A stretch of 49,990 nt of DNA. Source: an uncultured Bacilli bacterium (GTDB lineage Bacteria > Bacillota_I > Bacilli_A > RF39 > UBA660). The notes under the pieces were generated by a model. It had not been told where the DNA came from, did not search any database, and saw only the letters and a program-made list of their open reading frames with translations. Made by a program: the position numbers and the translations under genes. This document shows positions 26,180-33,048 of the stretch, in pieces; positions within the stretch are counted from its first letter, which is position 1; each line of letters begins with the position of its first letter. Where the stretch lies: positions 1 through 49,990 of the forward strand of contig CANRPP010000006.1 in NCBI GenBank assembly GCA_947632545.1, in the 5' to 3' direction.

Positions 26180-26479
26180 ATGAATAAAGATTCTGAATTA
26201 GTTAAACATGTTTTTGAAAATATTGAACAAATATTAAAAGATGCAAACGTTCCAGAAAGATGGTACAGTATAGGAAGATCTACTGAAATGACCAATTGTA
26301 TTGATTTTGTTAATAATGAATGGATTATATATTATGTAGAAAAAGGAAATAAATTAGGTATAGAAACATTTCCGAAAGATAAATATAATGCAGCAGCTTT
26401 ATCATACATAAGAAAGTTTATTAATGATAAAGAAAAAGTAAATGAATTACCTAAAGTATATTCAAAAAATAAGAAATAG
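26180..26479 (+). CDS. Hypothetical protein, 99 residues (immunity-protein-like pattern)
   Basis: This small soluble protein has a strong ribosome binding site (AAAGGAGG). The pattern NVPERWYSIG..TNCIDFVNNEWIIYYVEKGNKLG..TFPKDKYNAAALSYIRKF resembles small immunity-type proteins that carry W-Y-S-x-G, a strand ending in W-x-x-Y-Y-x-E-x-G and a final helix. No toxin gene is next to it, so a toxin-antidote role is only a suggestion. It stands alone between the HTH gene and a 455-nt gap. Confidence 0.7.
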   Translation: MNKDSELVKHVFENIEQILKDANVPERWYSIGRSTEMTNCIDFVNNEWIIYYVEKGNKLGIETFPKDKYNAAALSYIRKFINDKEKVNELPKVYSKNKK

Positions 26480-26648
26480 GATATGTAATATAAAATATAG
26501 TAACTTCCTATAATTGATATTATGTTAACTTCTTATTTAATATCTATACATTATATTAAATAATTAACTATAACTAATATAAGAAGCACATATATATAAG
26601 TTAATAATATTACTACACTATTTCATATAATATATATTATAAAACTAT

Positions 26649-26682
26649 AATAAAACTGAATTTATATTTAGTTTTATTTTTT
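26649..26682 (+). terminator. Rho-independent terminator, no adjacent gene
   Basis: A 12-bp stem (one G-U pair) with a 6-nt loop is followed by TTTTTT. The nearest upstream stop codon is 170 nt away. Confidence 0.7.
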
Positions 26683-26895
26683 ATTTCTATTATTTATTCA
26701 TATATCTTAATTAATAATATAATTACTAATTTATTAATAATATTATAAATAACTATATAATAAAATACATTTTAATTTCTCTACTACTCCTCTATTTTTA
26801 AATTTAATAAAATAGGGAAATCATGAAAATATTAGATTAATTTTAAGAAATCGAAATTAAATTAGACGGATAATTATCCACCTCAAGTTAAAATA

Positions 26896-26924
26896 TTGAA
26901 TGTATAAAATTAGATAAATATTAT
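26896..26924 (+). promoter_or_regulatory. Sigma-A type promoter
   Basis: TTGAAT (26896-26901), 17-bp spacer, TATTAT (26919-26924), upstream of the DUF1540 gene. The palindrome GGATAATTATCC ends 16 nt before the -35. Confidence 0.65.
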
Positions 26925-26949
26925 CATAATATAAATGGAGGTTAAAAAT

Positions 26950-27213
26950 ATGGCTAAAAAGCAAAAAATAAAATGTGATGTAGAAAGTTGTAAACATCAA
27001 AATACTGAAGATGAAGTATGCGAATTAAATGAAATAAAAGTATCATGTAACTGCAATAATGATGAATGTGAATCAAACGATGAAACTGTATGTGAAAGTT
27101 TTGAAAGTGTAGAAGATGATATTGACGATGACGATATTGGTATAGAAGTAGAAACTAATGAAGAAGAGGAAGAGGAAGAAGAGTACTCAGAAGAAAATCC
27201 TGAAACAGAATAA
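26950..27213 (+). CDS. DUF1540 cysteine-rich protein with acidic tail
   Basis: This 87-residue protein has one DUF1540 module (residues ~8-52): C.VESCKHQ..DEVCELNEIKVSC..NECESNDETVCESF, with eight cysteines that probably bind metal or form disulfides. A tail of about 35 residues follows, made almost only of D and E. DUF1540 proteins are common in spore-forming Bacillota but have no settled role. The ATG 26950 follows TGGAGG; the ATG at 26935 overlaps that ribosome binding site. The acidic tail is not typical of the short family members I know. Confidence 0.85.
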   Translation: MAKKQKIKCDVESCKHQNTEDEVCELNEIKVSCNCNNDECESNDETVCESFESVEDDIDDDDIGIEVETNEEEEEEEEYSEENPETE

Positions 27214-27238
27214 AAATAGGGGACTTATCCCCTATTTT
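27213..27238. terminator. Bidirectional terminator
   Basis: AAAATAGGGGA (27213-27223) pairs perfectly with TCCCCTATTTT (27228-27238), loop CTTA, with T/A-rich flanks both ways. It ends the DUF1540 gene and the minus-strand xerD-deoB transcript. Confidence 0.85.
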
Positions 27239-27254
27239 ATTTTTTAAATTTCTA

Positions 27255-28421
27255 TTACACTAATTTATCTAATATACTTTCCCCTATTTCTGGATTATCT
27301 AGATTAAAATTATCAGCTATAGTAGCGCCAATATCAGCTAAAGTATTAAGTACTGGTAATCTTTTTGGTTCAGTAAATCCTCTACTATAAAAAATAACTG
27401 GTACATTTTCTCTTGTATGATCACATCCATCAAATGTAGGATCATTACCATGATCTGCTGTTATTATAAGTAGATCATCAAGTTCTAATTTATTTAGCAT
27501 CATAGGTATCTCTACATCTAATTCTTCTAACGCTTTAGCATAACCAATAGCATCTCTTGTATGACCATATAAACTATCAAAATCTGCTAGATTAGCCATA
27601 CAAATACCTGTAAAATCTTTATCCATTATATCAGTTAATTTATTTAAAGCTTCAATATTACTAGATGCTTTAATACTTTTATTAATACCTGTACCATCAA
27701 ATATATCATTAATTTTACCTAATGCAATAACATTATATCTATTTTCTGCAAGTGAATCTAAAATAGTCTTTTTTGGAGGTTTTACAGCATAATCTTTTCT
27801 ACCACTATTAGAAAATTTATAATTACCACTAGTTCCAACAAATGGTCTTGCAATTACTCTCCCTACTCTCCAGTCACTTCTTAATGTAATAGCTCTGATT
27901 CTTTCGCAATACTGATATAATGTAGAAACAGGTATAATATCTTCATGTGCTGCTACTTGTAAATCAGAATCTGCAGAAGTATATATGATTAATGAACCAT
28001 AATTTAATTGTCTATCACCTAATTCTTTTATAACTTGATCATTATTACAACATATATTACCAATTACTCTTCTTCCTGTTGCTTTTTCTATTTCATCAAG
28101 AAGTTCAGCAGGAAAACCACTATTGAATGTTTTAAATTCTATATTATTAGTAATACCCATCATTTCATAATGACCATTTAGTGTATCTTTGCCAGCATTA
28201 TTTGGCTTTGCAATAGTATAATATGCATCAACATCTTCATCATCATTCATATTTAAAGTATCTAAAAAACCAATCTTTTTCAAATTAGGTATAAATAAAT
28301 CACATGATTCTTTAATATGACCTAATGTATTTGAACCAGTATCACCATATTTTATTGCATCTTCTGCTTCCCCTACTCCTAATGAATCTAACACCATTAA
28401 AAATATTCTTTTAAATTCCAT
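27255..28421 (-). CDS. deoB: Phosphopentomutase
   Basis: DeoB interconverts (deoxy)ribose 1- and 5-phosphates, linking nucleoside salvage to the pentose phosphate pathway. This 388-residue member of the alkaline phosphatase superfamily has FLMVLDSLGVGE (metal Asp, ~7-18), the catalytic Thr in GKDTLNGHYEMMG (~77-89), the cap domain, and ITADHGNDP with DHTRENVPV near the end. It lies 4 nt after xerD and is co-transcribed with it, the same xerD-deoB (ripX-drm) order as in B. subtilis. Confidence 0.96.
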   Translation of the reverse strand: MEFKRIFLMVLDSLGVGEAEDAIKYGDTGSNTLGHIKESCDLFIPNLKKIGFLDTLNMNDDEDVDAYYTIAKPNNAGKDTLNGHYEMMGITNNIEFKTFNSGFPAELLDEIEKATGRRVIGNICCNNDQVIKELGDRQLNYGSLIIYTSADSDLQVAAHEDIIPVSTLYQYCERIRAITLRSDWRVGRVIARPFVGTSGNYKFSNSGRKDYAVKPPKKTILDSLAENRYNVIALGKINDIFDGTGINKSIKASSNIEALNKLTDIMDKDFTGICMANLADFDSLYGHTRDAIGYAKALEELDVEIPMMLNKLELDDLLIITADHGNDPTFDGCDHTRENVPVIFYSRGFTEPKRLPVLNTLADIGATIADNFNLDNPEIGESILDKLV

Positions 28422-28425
28422 AATA

Positions 28426-29325
28426 TTATTCTCCTTTATGTTCTCTAGGATGATATTTTAAATAATCATTTTCTACTTTTTCATCACTAACATGTGTATA
28501 TATTTTTGTAGTTGCAATATCAGAATGTCCAAGTAATTCTTGTATACTTCTTAAATCAGCACCATTACTAAGTAAATGTGTAGCAAAAGAATGCCTTAAA
28601 GTATGTGGATGAATTTCAGGATCTAAACCCTGCTTTTTCAATATAGTTTTTAAATTTTTAAAAAAACCTTGTCTTGTCATTCGCATGCCATGATTATTTA
28701 AAAATAATGCATCTGTAGCAACACCTTTTAGCATAGAATTTCTTATCTTTAAATACTCTTTCAAATAATAAATACTATACTCTCCAATAGGAACAATCCT
28801 CTCTTTAGAACCTTTACCAGTAATTCTAATAATACAATTAGTAAAGTCTATACTATTAACATCTAAACTAATAAGTTCAGATACACGTAAGCCTGCTCCA
28901 TACATCAATTCTATCATAGCTTTATTGCGATAGTCAAATTGAGTATCAAGTTTAATATCAAGTAATTTATTTATATCATCAATACTTATTGCTTTAGGTA
29001 TTTTTTTCCTAAGTTTAGGTCTAGAAATAGATTCTGCTACATCTGTACTAACTAATTTAGTTTTAAATAAATACGAATGAAAATTTTTTATTACAGTTAA
29101 ATTATGTGCAATAGTTGAAGTCGTATCATCTAATTTATTTCTATACTTTAAAAAATTTTCTATATCATCAGTAGTTATATCATCTACATTATTAATTTTT
29201 TTCTTTACAAAATAATTATTATATACTTTTAAATCATAATAATATGACTCTTTAGTCTTATCTGAAAGTCCCTTTTCAAATATACAATAATTTATAAAAT
29301 CATCTATTGCAGTTTCTATATTCAT
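28426..29325 (-). CDS. xerD: Tyrosine recombinase XerD
   Basis: This 299-residue recombinase resolves chromosome dimers at dif during cell division. It has the N-terminal core-binding SAM-like domain (FINYCIFEKGLSDKTKESYYYDL) and a catalytic domain with Arg in GAGLRVSEL, Lys in GKGSKER, HTLRHSFA, LLGHSD and the nucleophile Tyr in TKIYTHV. I name it XerD rather than XerC because deoB follows directly, as in Bacillus. The ATG 29325 is chosen over GTG 29334, which lies in the AGGTGAAT ribosome binding site. Confidence 0.88.
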   Translation of the reverse strand: MNIETAIDDFINYCIFEKGLSDKTKESYYYDLKVYNNYFVKKKINNVDDITTDDIENFLKYRNKLDDTTSTIAHNLTVIKNFHSYLFKTKLVSTDVAESISRPKLRKKIPKAISIDDINKLLDIKLDTQFDYRNKAMIELMYGAGLRVSELISLDVNSIDFTNCIIRITGKGSKERIVPIGEYSIYYLKEYLKIRNSMLKGVATDALFLNNHGMRMTRQGFFKNLKTILKKQGLDPEIHPHTLRHSFATHLLSNGADLRSIQELLGHSDIATTKIYTHVSDEKVENDYLKYHPREHKGE

Positions 29326-29368
29326 ATTATTCACCTATAAATATTTTATCATATATAAAAAAAAAGAG

Positions 29369-30343
29369 CTATTTTTTTATCTTTTTCTTTGTATTAACTC
29401 TTTCACACATCCTATCTATATATAATGAAAATATTCTTTTTTCAAAAGGATTTAATTTATCTTTTTCTAATTTCTTTTTATAATTATAGAAAAAATAGCC
29501 CATATCTTCACCAGTAGAAAATTTTCTTATTTTACTATTATATGATTTAGAAAAGCAACAATTAGATGGAAAATCATTAATCTCAATAGTAGCAGCTACT
29601 AATTCTCTCATTTTAGAAATAAATAAATGTTTACTAAAATGTTCTTTAAATAATAAAAATTGTCTATAATAATTACTATCAGCGTAGTTAAGTTTTCCTT
29701 CTTTATATCTTTTATCTAGTTTTAATAAATATAATCCTACATCAACACCATTTGAAAAAGATATAGTACTAGTTTTAGCTGAACTCGGTTGAATAGAAAC
29801 AGGAATAAAGTTATGTTCAATAATAAGATTTTTTATTTCATCTAATCTAGCTTTAAATTTTCTATTTACATAATATTTTTTTAAATTAAGAAAGTCATAT
29901 ACTATAGCTTTCATTTCAGCATCTAGTTTATCTTCTCTTATATATTTTTTACACTTCTCTATAAATTGACCAATATCTGAACCATCAGAAAATGATAATA
30001 CTTCACAGGTATTTTTACTTTTTTTAGTAAGTTTTACAGGTATAAATTTATTTTTCTTAATAATTTCTGTAGCTTCTTTTATATCTTTACATAATTTTAT
30101 ATTAAAAAATTGATCTTCTAATTTTAATAAATCTGTAAATAATTCTTCTCTATCTTTTTTTAATTCACCATTTTTTAATAGTCTTTTTTGATCTTGAATC
30201 CAAGTACCTATATCACATCCATCTGAAAAAGTTTTAACTCTTTTTTGATTTTCAATAGGTCTATCTTTTCTATATAGTACAGGAAAATGACACAATTCAA
30301 AAGCTGCTTTTCTACATTCTTTTATTTTATCTTCATAGGTCAT
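29369..30343 (-). CDS. Protein of four helicase-associated-like repeats
   Basis: This 324-residue basic protein consists only of four repeats of about 79 residues. The repeat core is FSDGCDIG (39-46), FSDGSDIG (118-125), FSNGVDVG (196-203) and FSTGEDMG (275-282). Each is followed by a helix with K/R residues and a G/D-KL turn, and each is preceded by F-(I)-P-V or a similar strand. The pattern of F-x-(D/N)G-x-D-(L/I)G-x-(W/F) plus an R/K helix resembles the helicase-associated (HA) domain, usually found in arrays behind helicases, which suggests nucleic acid binding. There is no helicase here. It has its own promoter. Confidence 0.75.
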   Translation of the reverse strand: MTYEDKIKECRKAAFELCHFPVLYRKDRPIENQKRVKTFSDGCDIGTWIQDQKRLLKNGELKKDREELFTDLLKLEDQFFNIKLCKDIKEATEIIKKNKFIPVKLTKKSKNTCEVLSFSDGSDIGQFIEKCKKYIREDKLDAEMKAIVYDFLNLKKYYVNRKFKARLDEIKNLIIEHNFIPVSIQPSSAKTSTISFSNGVDVGLYLLKLDKRYKEGKLNYADSNYYRQFLLFKEHFSKHLFISKMRELVAATIEINDFPSNCCFSKSYNSKIRKFSTGEDMGYFFYNYKKKLEKDKLNPFEKRIFSLYIDRMCERVNTKKKIKK

Positions 30344-30368
30344 AACACTACCTCCAAAAACTTTTTAT

Positions 30369-30397
30369 ATTATAACATAAAATAATAAATTAGTAAA
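30369..30397 (-). promoter_or_regulatory. Sigma-A type promoter of the four-repeat protein
   Basis: On the minus strand TTTACT (30397-30392), 17-bp spacer, TATAAT (30374-30369). A TATAAT at 30410-30415 on the plus strand is the likely -10 for rarA, so the two promoters diverge within ~50 bp. Confidence 0.7.
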
Positions 30398-30432
30398 TAA
30401 AATTTATGATATAATATCTATAGGTGATTAAT

Positions 30433-31650
30433 ATGAATAAACCCCTTGCTTTAAAATTAGCTCCTACTTCTATTAAAGATGTTATTGGACAAAAGCATTT
30501 AATAGGTAAAGATAAAATTATAACTAATTTAGTAAAAAATAAGAAAATATTTTCAATGATTTTATATGGTCCTCCTGGTGTTGGAAAAACATCTATCGCT
30601 AATGCTTTAGTTAATGATTTAGGCGTTAAATATAGATTTTTAAATGCCACTATAAATAATAAAAAAGATTTTGATATTGTAGTTGAAGAAGCGAGGATGT
30701 ATGATGGTTTAGTTTTAATAATAGATGAAATACATAGAATGAACAAAGATAAGCAAGATTTATTACTACCACAACTAGAAAGTGGTTTAATAACCTTAAT
30801 AGGTATGACAACAGCTAATCCATATCATTCAATTAATCCTGCTATAAGAAGTAGATGTCAATTATTTGAACTACAAGAGTTAGATGAAGAAGATATAATA
30901 AAAGGCTTAAAGAAAGCAATAAAACATCCTGAACTAAAGGATATTAAAATAGATAATAAAGCTATTAAATTAATTGCAAAACTATCAGGAAATGATTTAA
31001 GATATGCTTATAATTTATTAGAAATATCATTTTATTCTACTAGTGATAAAGTAGTTAATGAAGAAATCATTAGGAAAATAAATAGTAAACCCGTATTTTT
31101 TTCAGATAAAAATGGTGATGGACATTATGATGTATTATCTGGATTTCAAAAATCTATTCGTGGAAGTGATGTTGATGCTTCCCTTCACTATCTAGCAAGG
31201 CTTATAGAAGAAGGTGACCTAGATTCAATATATAGAAGAATGAGTGTTATAGCCTATGAAGATATAGGCCTAGCTAATCCTGGAATTGGACCTAAAGTAG
31301 ATGCTGCTATTAATGCTGCAGAACGTGTAGGCTTACCAGAGGCTAGAATTCCACTAGGTACTATTGTTACTGAAATGGCTTTATCTCCAAAAAGTAATAC
31401 TGCTCATACTGCCTTAGATGAAGCATTAAAAGATATAGAAGAAGGTTCTGTTGGTACTATACCAAAACATTTAAAAACCAATTCAGAAGAATATAAATAC
31501 CCTCATAATTATAAAGGAAGTTATGTAGTTCAACAATATTTACCAGATAAGTTAAAAAATAAAAAATATTATCATCCTAAAGATATAGGATATGAAAAAC
31601 AACTAAAAGAAATTTATGAAAAATTAGAAAAACTAAAAGAACAACTTTAA
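30433..31650 (+). CDS. rarA: Replication-associated recombination protein RarA (MgsA)
   Basis: This 405-residue AAA+ ATPase, related to clamp loaders and WRNIP1, acts at stalled forks. It has Walker A GPPGVGKT (~45-52), Walker B LVLIIDEIHR (~95), sensor 1 MTTANP and an arginine finger region SRCQLFEL. The C-terminal tetramer domain is typical (FQKSIRGSDVDASLHYLARLIEEGDL, RRMSVIAYEDIGLANP, LPEARIPLGTIVTEMALSPKSN, HLK). The ATG 30433 follows AGGTGAT, whose GTG at 30424 is in frame. Confidence 0.96.
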   Translation: MNKPLALKLAPTSIKDVIGQKHLIGKDKIITNLVKNKKIFSMILYGPPGVGKTSIANALVNDLGVKYRFLNATINNKKDFDIVVEEARMYDGLVLIIDEIHRMNKDKQDLLLPQLESGLITLIGMTTANPYHSINPAIRSRCQLFELQELDEEDIIKGLKKAIKHPELKDIKIDNKAIKLIAKLSGNDLRYAYNLLEISFYSTSDKVVNEEIIRKINSKPVFFSDKNGDGHYDVLSGFQKSIRGSDVDASLHYLARLIEEGDLDSIYRRMSVIAYEDIGLANPGIGPKVDAAINAAERVGLPEARIPLGTIVTEMALSPKSNTAHTALDEALKDIEEGSVGTIPKHLKTNSEEYKYPHNYKGSYVVQQYLPDKLKNKKYYHPKDIGYEKQLKEIYEKLEKLKEQL

Positions 31651-31665
31651 TAAGTGTTCTTTTTT
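31635..31665. terminator. Terminator, probably bidirectional
   Basis: AAAAGAACA (31635-31643) pairs with TGTTCTTTT (31655-31663), with an inner CTT/AAG pairing after one bulge. T-runs occur on both strands. It separates convergent rarA and the broken NUDIX gene. Confidence 0.7.
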
Positions 31666-32095
31666 ACTTTTTATATACTTTAATTAGACTAGTATTTACT
31701 TCAGTTTTATTTATATATGCTTCAGTACTATCAATAATCCAATCATAATTTCTTAATTCATCTTTCATATTTAACATTTCTTCATAACTAAACCATTTAA
31801 CATCTAATATTTCATTTTTATCATATGAAATATTTTCTTCTAAAAGTTTAGTTTTAAATATTATACCTATAAATGTATTATCTTCTAAAACCTTATTACC
31901 AATACTTAATATACCTGTTAATTCCACTTTACAGCCAGTCTCTTCAAATATTTCTCTTTTAGCACCTTCAAAAATTGTTTCATTAAAGTCTAGATGACCA
32001 GCAGGTATATTCCACTTACCATAAACTATTTCTTTTGCTTATTTTACAAGTAAAAACTTTCCTTCTTTTTCTATAATTTCACCTGTAACTATCAT
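31664..32095 (-). pseudogene. NUDIX hydrolase with a premature stop codon
   Basis: From ATG 32095, after a strong AAGGAGG, the frame reads MIVTGEIIEKEGKFLLVK, then TAA at 32041-32039 (codon 19). It continues in the same frame, AKEIVYGKWNIPAGHLDF.., to the true end at 31664, 144 codons in all. The NUDIX box is intact (G-x5-E-x7-REIFEETG, in GHLDFNETIFEGAKREIFEETGC). A single C-to-T change (CAA to TAA) would explain the break, since Q is common at this place in the family. No other lesion is seen, so the loss is recent or is a sequencing error. It is the last gene of the T-box operon. Confidence 0.75.
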
Positions 32096-32112
32096 ATAAA
32101 ACCTCCTTCATA

Positions 32113-33048
32113 TTACAAATTAATAATAAGCATATCTATTGCTATATCAGGTAATATTTTACCACTTTTTACTTTATAATCTATATCAGCAAGTTTTTTT
32201 ATAAAATCATATATTTCAGAATAAGTATAATTATAAATATATTCTTTTATTTTTTTTACTTGATAAAGTGATTTTAAATTTAGGGTATCTGCAATCTCTT
32301 GATTACTTAATTTATCTTCATCTAATAGTTTTATTTGATATACTAATTTAATTTGAGATGCCATTAAACCTATAATAGAATTCATATCAATATTATATTC
32401 ACTTAATTCTTTATAAGTAATAAAAGCCATATGTTTATCTTTTAATATAATATACTTAATAAATGAAAATAATATTTCATTAGAATCCCCTAACTTTTTT
32501 ATAACATAATTATTAATATCATCTTTAGTTATTTCTTTTTCATTTTCTTTATAAATCATTAACTTATTACATTCACTATTAAGTCTAGTTATATCACTTT
32601 TACATAAATTAACTAATAAATTTATATTAGAATTATCAATTTTATATCCTTTTAGTAAATCTTTTACATATTTAAAAGGATCTACTTCAATACTAATAAT
32701 TTCTATATTATCATTTTTCTTTAATGATTTAATTATATTTAATCTATTATCTATTTTTCTAGTAGTTAATATAAGTAGATTATCTTTATTATAATTATCA
32801 ATATATTTAAGTAAGTGATTTAATCTATTTTCATTATTATCACTAAAACAATTTTTTATAATTATTACTTTCTTATCACTTAAGAAACTATAAGTATCTA
32901 AATCTTCTAAAGCATTATCAAGACTAACTTCTTCTAGATCATATACACTTTTATATGCATTAGAAAATGAATTCTTATTAATAAGTTCTTCTATTTTTTT
33001 TTCTAATAATGTAGTATCTTCTGTTTCTAATAAATAATTATTTTTCAT
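32113..33048 (-). CDS. holA: DNA polymerase III subunit delta
   Basis: Delta opens the beta clamp within the clamp loader. This 311-residue protein has the degenerate AAA+ fold of the family without a P-loop: NYLLETEDTTLLEKKI at the start, LEDLDTYSFLSDKKVIIIKNC (~48-68), LLILTTRKIDNRLNI, the lid region with LVNLCKSDITRLNSECNKL, and the C-terminal collar helices ending DIDYKVKSGKILPDIAIDMLI. It overlaps the end of alaS by 11 nt, so translation is coupled. Confidence 0.92.
   Translation of the reverse strand: MKNNYLLETEDTTLLEKKIEELINKNSFSNAYKSVYDLEEVSLDNALEDLDTYSFLSDKKVIIIKNCFSDNNENRLNHLLKYIDNYNKDNLLILTTRKIDNRLNIIKSLKKNDNIEIISIEVDPFKYVKDLLKGYKIDNSNINLLVNLCKSDITRLNSECNKLMIYKENEKEITKDDINNYVIKKLGDSNEILFSFIKYIILKDKHMAFITYKELSEYNIDMNSIIGLMASQIKLVYQIKLLDEDKLSNQEIADTLNLKSLYQVKKIKEYIYNYTYSEIYDFIKKLADIDYKVKSGKILPDIAIDMLIINL

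Larger units (their letters stand above)
26480..26949 (+). other. 470-nt intergenic region with an orphan terminator and a 12-bp palindrome
   Basis: I see no gene in it. It is extremely AT-rich. A good terminator lies at 26649-26682 (AATAAAACTGAA pairs with TTTAGTTTTATT, T-run follows), 170 nt after the previous stop codon. It either ends a long 3' UTR or a small RNA starting in the gap. GGATAATTATCC (26868-26879) is a perfect palindrome close to the next promoter and could be an operator. Confidence 0.5.
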
